DNA from: Cyclaneusma minus
Lineage: Eukaryota > Ascomycota > Leotiomycetes > Marthamycetales > Marthamycetaceae
Length of the DNA stretch: 64,000 nt
Assembly: GCA_037179335.1 (NCBI GenBank)
Contig: JAKZHN010000008.1
Location: forward strand, 1,054,001-1,118,000
Direction: 5' to 3'
Both the position numbers and the translations under genes were made by a program. Shown in pieces: positions 21,599 through 33,800 of the stretch. Position 1 is the stretch's first letter. Each line of letters begins with the position of its first letter. The notes under the pieces are model-generated. The model was not told the origin of the DNA, ran no database searches, and saw only the letters and a program-made list of their open reading frames with translations.

Positions 21599-22781
21599 TG
21601 TGGTGAATATCTCCAGTCGCAGAGCGCAGATCGAGAGGACGGGTGCGAGCGGGGGAGTTTACTTCAGGAAGCTAGGTCAGAGACAGGCCCACAGTCGGTT
21701 TGAGCGATGAGAGCGAACCCTTTGGAAGTTAGATCCTCAGTCTGCGGCGGTCCGACTCGTGCCAAGGTCAATGCTGGCCCTTCTCGGAATATGTGATGAC
21801 GCGCGTGAAGGTAGCAGAGCGGCTGGAGGCAGTCGATGATGCGCAGAAGCCGTGTACCTTCGGTGTTGGCGATATAGCAGGCGCGGGTGCAGAGTGCCAG
21901 ATATGCAGTTGAGGTCTTGAGGACATGAGCGCGCACGGGCTGGTATTGAAATTGTGGCTGAAAAGCGGCGGCCTGGCGCCGGGTCTAAGGCCAACAATTT
22001 CAACTGCCCCACTCCACCGGTTCGCAGCCAATGGCAGTTGAGATTCAATACGCGTCCCAAAAGCCTGGAATTAAGACATTCGGCCCAGGCTATTATTAGC
22101 ATTTGCCTTGGTAGTTCGATGTCCGATTCAACATTGATGAAATAAAATTAAATCAGACTGAGTTTCCAAGAAGCATCCAATGATTGACAGATATCCAGAC
22201 ACACACAATTACAGTTTGTAGTATTGATATCTGCGAGAGTAGTGGCAGTGCCAGGCCCAAGGCTGTGACTAGCGCAGGGCAGCTCAGGAGAGTTTGGGGC
22301 AGGCTGCGGGCTAAAATAATTCTTGGTTGAAGTGTTCCAGTCGTGAGCGCCTAGAGTGTTGGAATTTCTCCCTCTCCCACCCGCGAATTAAAATTGACAT
22401 GTTACCACTGCTACGCTCCTTCACAGCCGCCGACTACGAGATACGAGATTGCCACCTTCACGCTTTTTCTCCGCATCTTCACTGTTGCGCAGCGGCACGT
22501 GTGCGTGGCAGTCGATTGGTGTCACGGCCGCCTGCTTCTCAGCCGTTTGCCTGCTCAAACCCAAAGCAACCCGGCCGACCCAGCACAAGGACATAGCCCT
22601 CTTATTTCTTTCGCCCGCCCAGGACTTTGAAAGCCTTCTTCACACGCCCGTCAACCACATAGTCCGGACCTTTATCTTTCCTTCCGCCTACCCGCGCACT
22701 GTATAACACAACAGTCCGGTCGTGTGCGACTCCATCACGCCAGTGCTCGACCAGAGCAGCCTCACCATACCCACCGCAGCC
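21599..22781. promoter_or_regulatory. divergent promoter region
   Basis: About 1.2 kb separates the RBM39-like gene (leftward) from the CCCH zinc-finger gene (rightward). Frames are short and overlapping with no domains; pyrimidine-rich leaders flank both starts. No repeats are seen. Confidence 0.45.
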
Positions 22782-24565
22782 ATGGCGGTCATGGAATTTT
22801 ACGCGCGCTTTCAGCAATTGCAGCTTGTTCGTGACTCGACTGATGAGGTATGAAGATCCTGTTCCTTCATTGTTACTGCGCTCCCCAAGTTTCCCCCAGC
22901 ACGAGCGCATCTGCACCGGATCCCATCCAGCCTCACTCTCCAATCGCAAACTTGCCCAGCACAGCCCCGCCTCAGATGTTGCTTCAATTGCTGACCTTCT
23001 TCCTCTACAGCTGATCAAGGTTTGTTTTGCTGCTGGATATCCTGGAGAATCTAGCAGTGGTGACGGAATCTAGGAACTGCTGCTACATTGTGACCATGTT
23101 GAAACGACGCTGCGTCGGGAGAACGACCATCTGCGAGAGGAACTCGAGAATGCCAAGTTGGATCTCTCCGATGCCATCAAGTCACGAAGGGAAGCCCAAC
23201 AACAGTTGAAATTGAGCAACCAGCGCCTCGGCCAGTTCAATAGCGACAACGAAATGCTCAAGGTCAGCCTTGTTCGTGTCCCACAAACTACTAAACCGCT
23301 GCTGACCGGCAATAGAATCGAAATCCGTACATTATGGTCTTGATTGACGGAGACGGTACTATAGTGAGTGGGCACAAATGGGAAGGGTCTCACTTGACGA
23401 TATGCTGACAGAGATACCACAGTTCACAGAAGCTCTCATACGCCAAGGCATCGAAGGCGGCAAGAAGGCTGCCAATGCCCTCCGAAATGCCGTTGTCGAG
23501 CAGTGTTCTGATGTAGGCGACGACGTCGAGGTTATTGCCAAAGTTTGCGCCAACGTCTCTGGTCTCTCAAATGCCATGAGACGAGACGGTTCCCTGGACA
23601 GCCCCCAGGATCTCAAAGATTTTACGCTAGGCTTCACCCAAGGCAAAGCATCTTTTGATTTTATTGATGTTGGTCATGGAAAGGAGAGGGCGGACTCCAA
23701 AATAAAAGGTAGCTTTGGTTCTGCTCTTGCGCCACTTAATTCTAGCATACTAACTGAGCTTGTAGAATCTACGAGATGGAACCTACGAAACCATAATTGC
23801 AGACATATCCTTCTTGGCGTTTCCCACGATGCCGGCTACGCGCCCTTCCTAGACGAGGTTCTCCGGGACGAATCTATTACCCGCCGTGTCACCATAGTCG
23901 AAGGATCTCCCATCGTCAAAGAGCTCTCGGCTACAGGCGTCCGAGTCGTCAGTTTTAGCGATATCTTCCGCTCTGAGAAGCTCACAGACCGCCTTCTCCC
24001 GGCCATTAGTCCTTCTCCAGCTACGAACCAGGTTACGACTTATGCAGGCATTACGTCCAGTGCGACGCCACCTGCCTTCAGTCCTACAATCTCAATTCGC
24101 AATGGAAATGGTACTTCAGCCCGCCCCAAGACCCTTTGGAATCCAGGTCCACGCGGTCTTGATGAGCCCATTACCGTTAGTGCTGCTGTCCTCGACAAAA
24201 TCAAGCGCCGCACCGACAAACGCTTGTGCAATAACCACTTTCTGCGTGGCCCATGTGCCAAGGGCAGCGACTGCATCTTTGAGCACGACTACGACCCGAC
24301 TGAAGAAGAGCTCAAAGCTATTGCGTACCTCACCCGCCTGAACCCCTGCCTCGCTGGTCAAGATTGCGACAACGAGTATTGCATTTACGGTCATCATTGC
24401 CCCAGCACCCAGAATGGACAGTGCACACAGTAAGTCTCCTTCGTCTTCTGTGATGCCACCAACAGTTCCTCGCTGATTTGTTTTCCCAGATACTACTGTA
24501 AATTCTCCGCCGATGATCACCCGCCAGGCACCGTCCTCAAGAAACCCAAAACGTATGACTACTAA
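22782..24565 (+). CDS. NYN-like domain and CCCH zinc-finger protein, 445 aa
   Basis: Seven exons: 22782..22847, 23011..23019 (a 9-nt microexon LIK), 23074..23262, 23316..23363, 23423..23708, 23766..24429 and 24490..24565; all joins preserve frame. Residues 20-90 form a coiled coil (HCDHVETTLRRENDHLREEL). A conserved block NRNPYIMVLIDGDGTIFTEAL through WNLRNHNCRHILLGVSHDAGYAPFLDEV resembles a NYN/PIN-type nuclease fold, with acidic residues in LIDGDG. A CX8CX5CX3H finger follows (CNNHFLRGPCAKGSDCIFEH), then a second shorter Cys/His group (CLAGQDCDNEYCIYGH). Related fungal proteins are annotated only as CCCH zinc-finger proteins. RNA binding or cleavage is inference. The intron 23709..23765 is 57 nt, stop-free and has a perfect TACTAAC branch. 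Confidence 0.85.
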
Positions 24566-25340
24566 GACACGAAATTATCATCAAAATTCGTTCTGGTTGT
24601 TGACTAAGATGGCCATCTCCTAGGTCCTCGCCCAAATAAGGATCTCTCCTAGGTCCTGGCGAAAATGGGATCTCTCTTAGGTCCTCGCTCATATAAGACT
24701 CCGCATTGCTCACTCTCCTAAGCCTCACAGGCTGAACTGGGTGGCTGGCTCTCGCGTCTCTTTTAATATTATTGAACATTATTGTCGCTAGGCAGTTTGC
24801 CTGGCTCGTTCGACCATGCTGTTGTTATTGGTGGCCATGCTCGGAGGAGGTGATTGATGAAAGACGAATATCCAGAAGATTGGTCCGTCTGAGCCATGCC
24901 TGCTGGTCGCCGGAGGAAAATGCTGAAGGAGGGGAAACGAAGGTTGCAGGGAAGGTGATTACCAGAAGGCCCGGGACTCTTGGGCCGACATTCAATTCTT
25001 GACGTGTTTGGTGCGGGTTATGGTTATGGTCAAAGGCCATTCCATCTGCCCTCCCTGCACACTCACAAAGCAGAAAAAAAGAGTCTGTCGTTTATGTCTA
25101 AGGAAATACTTTGTTTCATTCAGCGTTCATGGCGGTAACTTGCACATCACCGCACTTTCAGCCAAGATGGCAGTACATGCACTTTCAGCAAGCCGCAGTG
25201 CTGCTACACGCTTTTTTAAGCTTCTACATAGGTCTATTACAAACAAAGGAAATACTTGAATGCAGACCATTGTCTGGCCAAAGTGACCACTTCAGATCTC
25301 ATGTTGCGTTGTGTAGATGCAACCTTGTGAAAATACCACC
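24566..25340. other. intergenic with short direct repeats
   Basis: Three ~33-bp direct repeats around TAGGTCCT(C/G)GC lie at 24620..24700. Short plus-strand frames carry no domain. This is the 3' flank of the CCCH gene. Confidence 0.4.
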
Positions 25341-25535
25341 TTAGCGGAGCGAGGGAAGAGAAAAACCGGTTTACAAACGGTCTCAACCCTCAGAGATCCG
25401 TGAAAACCGTGAATTTTTCTATAAAAACGTCATCCTGGGAATTGTTTAAAGGTTCACGGTTCACCCGTACAAAAAGGGATTTTCAGAAAATCAAAATCAA
25501 AACCACGGTTTTTTCTCACCCCCTTGCTCCGCTAA
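25341..25535. mobile_element. 195-bp MITE with inverted terminal repeats and TA target duplication
   Basis: The left end TTAGCGGAGCGAGGG...AAAAACC and the right end (reverse complement TTAGCGGAGCAAGGG...AAAAAACC) form imperfect terminal inverted repeats of about 32 bp. The element can be read as GCGG...CCGC flanked by TA on both sides, as expected for Tc1/mariner-type non-autonomous elements. The interior is A/T-rich, with internal AAACCGT/ACGGTTT inverted motifs and no coding capacity. Confidence 0.75.
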
Positions 25536-26154
25536 TATAACGATACAAACTACCAGAACTCACTCACATGCATCTGCAAAACCGCACGAAACCTCACAAA
25601 TCCGTTTCATTCCCAGTCTCCCGTGTCAATTATTAAGAGCACTTTCATTACCAGGTACCCCTATAGGTATTCTACGGTACCTATCTGCCACCATTTGCAT
25701 GCACCACATGGGGGCAAATACATGGCATCTCGAGCAGCAGCAGAGTGCGATTCCCGAAACTGAAAGAACGCCATTCCAGCCCCTTCTAAGTGATCGCCAA
25801 GTCCAACCTGTCCGGTAAAATGCCCAAAGAAGGCCACCCGTGAGCTCTCTCTTATCTTACTTAGTCTTCTTACTCGACTCGCCCTTGTGAAGATTAAAGT
25901 GAACTTGAGGTATACAAGAACGAAGGAGAAGATACAGCCACCGACTTTTCATGGTTGAGCTGTGAAGTAGCTTTGGCACAGACCGACTGTTTGCGGACAG
26001 TCATGTACCTGTTAATTGCGTCTTCGTCGGTAGAGCCGATTCGTCCATTGACGATGGTCGCGAACAGCCGCCGCAGGTCTTGGGCACCACGCAACCAGTC
26101 CAAGCAGAAATATTACAACAAGTACAAGAATTGAAGTAATAATTAACCGCCCGT
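25536..26154. other. intergenic, downstream of PIS1
   Basis: A 69-codon minus frame (26103..25894, containing RRLFATIVNGRIGSTDEDA) looks protein-like in its first half and has a possible donor (GTACAT) after DAINR. No partner exon was found and no family recognised, so it is left as a weak small-gene candidate. Confidence 0.3.
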
Positions 26155-27225
26155 CTAATTCTCCTTCTTCGTCCCCTTCTTCCTAGGCAGATTCTTGGCA
26201 CGCCTGTCCCGGATATCGCCCTCAGCTAGCCACTTGCTTGCCTTGACAAGCTGCACGACATTGATGAATTGCTTGAGTGCCATGACAGGCAAGCTGACAC
26301 CGGCAATGATCCAGGGCACGGTGCTGTCCATCTTGTTGGCACGGGCGAGCTCAAGCGCGGCGGCGCTGTAGGGGGACACGAAGATGGAGGTTGCGGAGGG
26401 GGCGGGGACGACGGTGGAGGTGCTGCTGGGGTCGGCGGCATTGACTTGCAGGAGGGAGGGCGAGAGGATGGGGGAGGAGAAGGAGAGGAGGTAGATGGCG
26501 ATGAAGAAGACTTCGTTGAGGCAGCAGCAGAGGAACAAAACGGTCTGGAATGGGTTGGTTGTTAGCTTAGCTATCACCTAGATATGAGATTTTGTTAAGG
26601 GGTGGAAAACGTACCTTGTTCGTGTAGTAGAGATGCAAGATCTTGCTTCGAGACTCGTTAACGTTCTTGTGGCTCTGGTCGGAGCCGCCCATGCTCAGGG
26701 TTGCGAACATGTGGATGTAATGGCTCGCAAGGTCGAGGGAGATAAGACCTTGGAAAAGGAGAGCCCATCGGGGGAAGGCCGAGGAGAGGAACACAAGCAG
26801 ACAGGTGGTTGTGCAGCGGTCCGTCACCATGTCCAACACGGCACCGAATTTGGTCGATTGTTCATAGTATCGAGCGGCATATCCATCCAGAGCATCCAGG
26901 AGACACGAGATGCTGTACAGAAGGGAGCAAGTGCGCGGATGGACAGGCATGTAATACAGCGAGGCTACGGCCAAGACGATTCTGAAGTAGCCTGCGATAG
27001 AGATCAGATCATGAAATTGTGAAGCTTCGGCTTGAAGGACTTACCAATGATGTTGGGGATGAAGAGGAATATGTTTTCTCTTGGGCCAGCATCGTCCTCG
27101 ACCTTCTCAGCGCCATGCGCCGAGCCATTCCCATTCATCACGACCTGTTCGTCCCGTGGAGCCGGAGTTGGGGTTGATGGTTGCGAGGCTAGGGCGGCCT
27201 GTCTGCGAGTCTTCATTCCGGACAT
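26155..27225 (-). CDS. PIS1: phosphatidylinositol synthase (CDP-diacylglycerol-inositol 3-phosphatidyltransferase), 315 aa
   Basis: Three exons: 27225..27045, 26991..26615 and 26544..26155 (donors GTAAGT, GTACGT; branch GCTAAC). The CDP-alcohol phosphotransferase signature is complete: DALDGYAARYYEQ then KFGAVLDMVTDRC, giving D-x2-DG-x2-AR-x8-G-x3-D-x3-D. The start NIFLFIPNIIGYFRI is the first membrane helix, and four or more further hydrophobic segments follow. The enzyme condenses CDP-diacylglycerol with myo-inositol to phosphatidylinositol in the ER membrane. The fungal protein has an Ala/Ser/Pro-rich insertion between the last helices (VNAADPSSTSTVVPAPSATS) and a basic C-terminus. The hydrophilic N-terminal tail is longer than in yeast. 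Confidence 0.95.
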
Positions 27226-27855
27226 GATGGTTCAAGTCAGCGATCTGACATGCGACAGTACCAAAATGACAGCTTCTGTCGAATTGGCAGCAATTCCGCT
27301 GTGCTAGTGGAGTTGTGGGGCAGTTTTGAGTTTGGAGAGTGGTGCGGTCGTGTGAGTTGGCGCAAGTTGGCTCAAGTTGACAAGCCGTCCCGGAGCTTCG
27401 GACAGTAGTGCTGGAGGGTCACCGGCCGCAGGAAGGGGTGGTCTGATGGCACGGCGGGCGCACGATTGGAGTGGGATTGTTGCGGATGAGTGAATGGAGG
27501 CTGAGAGCTGGTGCGGAAAGGAGATGGTGGGTTCTCGTAAAAAGCTGCCTTATCGACGCACAGCGGACAGCGACTCCGACGACTCCGTCAAGATCCAATC
27601 TCGCGTGACGAGACATGTGGCTAACGACACCCCCCTGCCCTTAAGGCTGACAAAACACCTTGCATGTGTTTTTTGACAAGTGACAACAGCTTGGCTCTAA
27701 TTTGAATTCAGTCCAAATCCAGGAACCCAATTAACATCCTTGTGTTGAATCATTGCCACTTCCTAGGCTCGAACATCCTTGAAGATATAGCCGTCTGTTT
27801 CTCTCTTCCCCAACGGACTGCTTCGTTCCAAGAGTCATTCTAGCCATCTGCAAAC
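27226..27855. promoter_or_regulatory. divergent promoter, PIS1 / amidase
   Basis: About 630 bp between two divergent starts. Only short chance frames are present; no repeat or RNA gene was recognised. Confidence 0.45.
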
Positions 27856-28910
27856 ATGGCCATCGCAGTAAGAGAGAGACCTTGGGTTTTAATGCAGAAC
27901 CTCAACTAAAACTCACAGGCTGTTGGCCAACTATGCTCCACAGCATCCATGCTACACAACCTAGCCCAATGCAAAATCCTCGTAGCAAAAGCCGTCCAAG
28001 CCGGAGCCAAAGTAAGCCCTCAGTAGCCCAACTTCCCTCAACCCCAAATGCTCACAGAACCCCTGAGCCTATTCCTCCCCGAAGCCACCGACTACATAGC
28101 CTCCAGCGCCGAAGAATCCATCTCTCTAGCCAAAAGCCTAGAAGATTCGCCTTTCGTAACCGGTCTCCAGAAAGAAGCTCGAGAAAGCCGCTTGTCCATC
28201 AATGTCGGTGTTCACGAACCTGCTACTGGCGGCAAAAGAGTCAAGAATACGAGTATCTGGATTGATGAGGATGGCAAGATCACTCAGAGATACCAGAAAG
28301 TACATCTTTTCGATGTTGATATTAAGGGTGGTCCTGTGCTTAAGGAGAGCAATAGTGTGGAAAGGGGGACCGCTTTGCCCACCCCCTTTGACACAGCCCT
28401 GGGCCGTGTTGGCTTGATGATTTGCTTCGATGTATGTCCATCCTGATCTACTTTCCAGACTTAAATCCCCAGGTTACTAAAGCATTCTCGACAGCTTCGA
28501 TTCCCCGAAATCAGTCTAGCACTAAAGCGCCAAAACGCACAAATCATCACCTATCCCTCAGCCTTCACAGTTCCCACAGGTAAAGCACACTGGGAGACAC
28601 TCTTGAAAGCACGAGCTATCGAAACGCAGGCTTTTGCAGTTGCTGCTGCTCAAGTTGGTGCTCACAATGAGAAGAGAGTGAGCTATGGACATTCGATGAT
28701 TGTGGATCCATGGGGAAGAGTGCTTGCGGAGCTGGGAGGGGAGGGTACGGAGCCTGAGATTGCGGTTGCGGAGTTGGATTTGGAGATTGTGGAGAAGACA
28801 AGGAGGGAGATGCCGCTGCTGAGACGAACGTAGGTTGTGCTGTGGTCATGTGTGAAGAAAGATGTCACTAGTACTGACAGATTGATAGGGACATATATCC
28901 GGAGATTTGA
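27856..28910 (+). CDS. nitrilase-superfamily amidase (NIT2/omega-amidase-like), one exon join out of frame
   Basis: Exons recognised: 27856..27867 (MAIA), 27919..28011 (AVGQLCSTASMLHNLAQCK...), about 28058..28431, 28495..28829 and 28889..28910 (DIYPEI). The catalytic Glu is in LFLPEATDYIASS, the Lys in RYQKVHLFDVD and the Cys in GLMICFD-LRFPEISL, so the Glu-Lys-Cys triad is complete. GPVLKES, GHSMIVDPWGRVLAEL and the REMPLLRRTDIYPEI tail match fungal NIT2-type enzymes, which hydrolyse alpha-ketoglutaramate or deaminated glutathione. The intron 28012..28057 (GTAAGC...CACAG) leaves the frame one nucleotide off, and I found no alternative canonical splice pair. Translation from a downstream ATG at 28048 would lose the first strand. 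A sequencing error, unusual splice or recent frameshift could explain this. Confidence 0.8.
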
Positions 28911-29250
28911 AAGTTGGCCCTCGCTTGTTCTGACTGGCTCTTATTTGGAGACACGATTATAGGTTTTCGCTCCTAGAAGTTTGTTCAACCCCTTACCATC
29001 TCCACCTCTTTCCTCCCTGTGCAAGAAAACCCCTTCCAGCTGCAGAAGTGTGGAGTTGTGGGCTAGAATTATAGGTAGCCGAACTTCATCCGTGGTAAAT
29101 GAGACACTCGTTTGGACTTTTTTCACACCAGTGTGAGGGGGAGGTTTTGGCCTGAAGACAACAAGTGAAACTTTGTAATAAGAATCTTTGAACCCGGCCC
29201 AATTGACTATAATTGTATCTCGGTACTGTGCCCCTTAGGATACAATGTCA
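28911..29250. other. convergent intergenic spacer
   Basis: 3' flanks of the amidase and PLP-homeostasis genes; nothing else is seen. Confidence 0.45.
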
Positions 29251-30266
29251 TCATTTGGCCTCCTCCTCAACAGCGGCCTTGACCTTGAAGTCTGCCTTGA
29301 GTGGTCGTTCTCCAAATATGGTGCTTCCAACCCGCACCTCATGACTTCCCTGCTCAATAGCACCCTCAAAATCAGAGCTCATCCCCATACTAAGCTCCAG
29401 ATCCACTCCCAGAATACCCGCGATGCGATCCCTCTCTTTCTTCAAAGTCACGAAATCCTCATTAATTTCTCCTTCGGCAGCAGCTTGGGATCGAGCAATA
29501 GCACCAATGGTCATAAGACCCAACAGCTGCAGATGCGGGCATTCTTCTTTGACGTATGTGCAAAGTTCTAGTGTCTCTACTCCTGGGGCTGTGCCACTCT
29601 TGTTCTCTTCGCCGCTGGTGTTCACTTGGACGTGGATGCGGAGCGGTTCTGAGGTGGAAGAATCAAGGGCGGCGCGGCCTTGCTCTAACCTCGTGGCTTT
29701 CTTGATGGAGTCGACGCTTGAGACACACCAGAGGTTGGGGACGCTGGATGCGAGCTTCTTGGCTTTGTCTGGAGTAGTTGTGTTAGCGATTGCGGTATAT
29801 TCTGTGAAACATGTGATTTGGACATGTGACTCCACACACCCCTGAATCTGATTTTCATACACATTTCCACAAAAGTGGGGAATGGAACCAGGGGCAAAAG
29901 GAGAGATCAGGTTGAGCAAGTCTTACCGGACTGAAGGCCACCTATCAGATGCCATTTGATGGACTTTGGGAGCATTTCGGCCTTCTCACTCAGTTCCTGC
30001 ACATAGTTCTCGCCAAAATGGGAATGCGAAGCAGGAGCTTGATGTAGAGCAAGGATGTCAGATGCGGGCTTGAGCTTGGAGACAGCCACTAATCTAACCT
30101 ATACGGCATGTCAGCCAGAATCCAGGAAGTTAAATGATATAGTCCGTAGACTCACATCCCTGCCGGCAGCTCTTTGGGAGATCCTCTCAGAGACGGACTG
30201 GAAGGCCGAGAGCAGGGTCTTTGCGCGCTGAGCGTCGACTTTCATGTTGGTGTCTGCTTCAGCCAT
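29251..30266 (-). CDS. pyridoxal phosphate homeostasis protein (YggS/PROSC family), 266 aa
   Basis: Three exons: 30266..30156, 30098..29927 and 29768..29251. The last intron is long (158 nt) and its removal gives IGGLQS-DKAKKLASSVPNLW, the expected family continuity. The PLP-binding Lys is in VRLVAVSKLKP. Other family motifs are HFGENYVQELSEK, IKWHLIGGLQS, HVQVNTSGEENKSG, LLGLMTIGA, LSMGMSSDFEGAIEQGSHEV and VRVGSTIFGER. The fold is the alanine-racemase-type TIM barrel without racemase activity; the protein buffers free PLP in the cytosol. Length is normal. The start was chosen at MAEADTN, since the upstream in-frame start adds only 11 residues. Confidence 0.94.
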
Positions 30267-30880
30267 GTGATGATACGAAGGGGTTGTTGAAAGTTGCAAT
30301 GAAGAACACTAGGAGAATCGAGTGTGACTGTTTTACTGTGAAAATTACAGCAGGTTTTTATCGAGGAAGACGTTTTATATGCGGATGCTCTTTCCCGCTA
30401 CTTCAGATGTAGAGGTCATCCCCGAATTGAGTCCCACCTGGTCCGTGCGCCTCGACTTAACCTTAGGCGTCGACAATTAATATGAAAGTCAGCCATCATT
30501 CGACCAATTGAAAGGGACAGCAACGGAAAGCCTCGAGACTTCTGGCCAGCTCCTCAGACCGATGTAATCGAATTCGCCGGCAATTCCAAGCCCGCTGTCA
30601 TTTGTTGACCACGACACCGAGACGCCGTCCTCGCCGGCTTACACGCAACAAGACCCCCTCGCTTCTTCCAGCGCCTTAGCCGTAGCACCCGTCCTACTGC
30701 CAGCGCATCTCCTTTTCCACTCGCCATACCGCTCCGTCCGAATTCCTACAGCTATTGCGCCGCACCTGAGGCGCTTCCGGATCACGCGGCCCTCAAGGCG
30801 ACCCTCTGCGAGTCCATGAGACTTTGGACCTCCGTCCACTGAGTGAGGTGTTGGGATCGGTTTAGGGGTAGAGGAGCCGC
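30267..30880. promoter_or_regulatory. divergent promoter, PLP-homeostasis / AP-2 alpha
   Basis: About 614 bp between divergent starts. It contains a C/G-rich stretch (30640..30790) with chance frames on both strands; no repeats or RNA genes are seen. Confidence 0.45.
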
Positions 30881-33800
30881 ATGGCTTCCTCGGCGGCAGC
30901 CGGCTTCCTGGGCCGGGGAAGTTCAGGCAATGGCTCCAATATGCGCGGCTTGGTGCAGTTTATTGCCGATCTGAGGAATGCAAGAGCGAGGGAACTGGAG
31001 GAGAAACGAATCAACAAGGAGTTGGCAAACATAAGGTACGGAAAGTGAAGCTCGGGCGCCCGCCTGTCCGGGTGTCCATCTGTCAATTTGTCCATCATAC
31101 TAACATGGCTCTAAAAACAGACAGAAATTCAAGGGTACGTTCCTCAAGCCATGTGCTACATATAACGAAAATATACCGAATCATCACAAAGAACGAAACT
31201 AAGTAATGTGCGAATAGATGGCAACCTGAACGGCTACCACAAGAAGAAATATGTTTGCAAGGTGCATATTCGTGTCCACCAAGTGCTGGAATGATTCGCT
31301 GATGTTCCTTTAGTTATTGTACATATACATTCTGGGCTGGAATGTCGATTTTGGACATCTCGAAGCTGTCAACCTCATTTCCGCGAACAAATACTCAGAA
31401 AAACAAATCGGATACCTGGCGATGACACTGTTCTTGCACGAGCAGCATGAACTCTTACACCTGGTCGTGAACAGCATAAGAAAGGACTTGTTGGACCACA
31501 ATGAGCTTTTCAACTGCCTGGCATTACATGCGATTGCCAATGTTGGAGGAAGAGAAATGGGAGAAGCTTTGAGTGGCGAAGTTCACCGTCTTTTGATTTC
31601 ACCGTATGTACTTCGGCGAGGTTCTTCAAGTCTTGCCTCTGACAAATTACAGGACATCAAAATCCTTTGTGAAGAAAAAGGCCGCTCTGACTTTACTTCG
31701 ATTGTATCGAAAATTCCCTGATATTGTGCAACCTCAATGGGCCGAGCGGATTATCTCAATCATGGATGACCCCGACATGGGAGTTGCCTTGTCGGTCACA
31801 TCTCTCGTGATGGCACTTGCACAGGATAATCCAGACCAGTACAAGGGATGTTATGTCAAAGCCGCTGCGAGAATGAAGAGGATAGTAGTGGACGGCGAAT
31901 TTGCTCCCGACTACCTTTATTACAAGGTGCCTTGTCCCTGGATACAAGTCAAATTTCTCAGACTCTTGCAATACTATCCTCCATCAGGTATGTAGTAGTA
32001 CCACCCATATTTCATATTCCATACAAGTTCATGAGTGCTCAATACCCCTACTACCCCTTTCCTGGCTCTCAAGTGGAAGTCAAGCCGGAAGGACAAGTAG
32101 CATGAGGTTGATATGCTCACTGCCCAGCTTCAAGGAAGCCCGATGCTCTTGATTGGGTCCACGTTTGCAACTATACTGACTCCAGACTACAGATGACATG
32201 CATGTGAGAGACCTCATCCGAGAGTCACTTCAAAAGATTTTGAACCTGGCTTTGGAGATGCCCAAGAATGTACAGCAAAACAACGCCCAGAACGCCGTCT
32301 TGTTTGAAGCCATCGATCTTATTATCCATCTTGACACCGAGCAGGCCTTGATGAAGCAGATATCCTCAAGGCTGGGAAAATTCATCCAGTCACGGGAGAC
32401 CAATGTTCGCTATCTCGGGTTGGAGGCTATGACACATCTGGCTGCCAGGGCCGAAACGTTGGACCCAATCAAGCAACACCAGGACATCATCATCGGCTCC
32501 CTGAAAGACCGGGATATCAGTGTCAGGCGGAAAGGTCTTGACCTTCTGTACAGCATGTGTGACTCGAGCAACGCTCAACCGATTGTTGGAGAGCTTCTCA
32601 AGTACCTTCAGAATGCCGATTTTGCTATTCGGGAAGAGATGGTCCTCAAGATTGCCATTCTCACGGAAAAGTATGCAACTGATATTCAGTGGTATGTCGA
32701 CATATCTCTGCGACTGATCGCGATGGCCGGAGATCATGTGAGTGACGAAGTCTGGCAACGAGTAATCCAGATCGTTACAAACAACGAAGGTCTCCAGGTC
32801 TATGCGGCACAGCACTCTTTGCGATACATCAAAGCCGATCATTGTCACGAGACTCTGGTGAAGATCGGAAGTTACATTCTAGGAGAATTTGGCCACATCA
32901 TTGCAGAGGACAAGGGATGCTCCCCAATCGAGCAGTTCCTTGCTCTTCAGGGAAAATTGCAGGGCTGTTCATCCAGCACAAGAGCTATGATTCTTTCGTC
33001 TTTTGTCAAATTCGTCAACCTCTTCCCCGAAATCAAGCCACAGTTGCTCCATGTTTTCGAAGCATACAGCTACACTCTTGACTCGGAGCTGCAGCAGCGA
33101 GCGTGCGAGTATCTGGCCTTGACGAGCCTTCCTACCGACGACCTGCTCAAGACGGTCTGCGACGAGATGCCCCCATTCCCAGAACGTCAGTCTGCTCTCC
33201 TCTCAAGACTACACCAGAAGCATGCAGGGACGAGTGACAAGCGAACCTGGGTGGTGGGAGGAAAGGATGCCAACGCGGATCAGAAGGAGTTCAGCCTCGC
33301 TCAGAGGCCAGAGCTGAATCGTAATTTGAGTGCCAGCTCACCCACTGCCCTTAATAGCAACGGCTTCAGAACAAATGGCAGCAATGGAACGAACGGCCAT
33401 ACTGCGAACGATCTGGCTGGACTCGACATGTCGAACAACGGGGCCGCAGAGCCCAAGTCTCTGCGATCGGCTCCGAATCTTGCAAGTGCTGCACATCTCT
33501 CTCCCAACTGGGAAGTGGGCTACAATCGCCTGCTCCTCAAGCCTGAAGGTGTGCTTTACGAGGATGGTCAGATCCAGGTAGGAGTGAGATCAGAATACCG
33601 AGGCCAAATAGCCTGCATCATCTTGTACTTTACAAACAAAGCTCCAACGGCCCTCAGCAGTTTCACAACTACTCTTGATGTTGCCAAAGAGGAAAAGGAG
33701 GTCTTGACATACGACGTCAAGGGACTGCCAGACAGCACCCTTAACGTGAATGCTCAAACCCAGCAAATGATCATGTTCGAGGCGAAATCAGTCTTTACGA

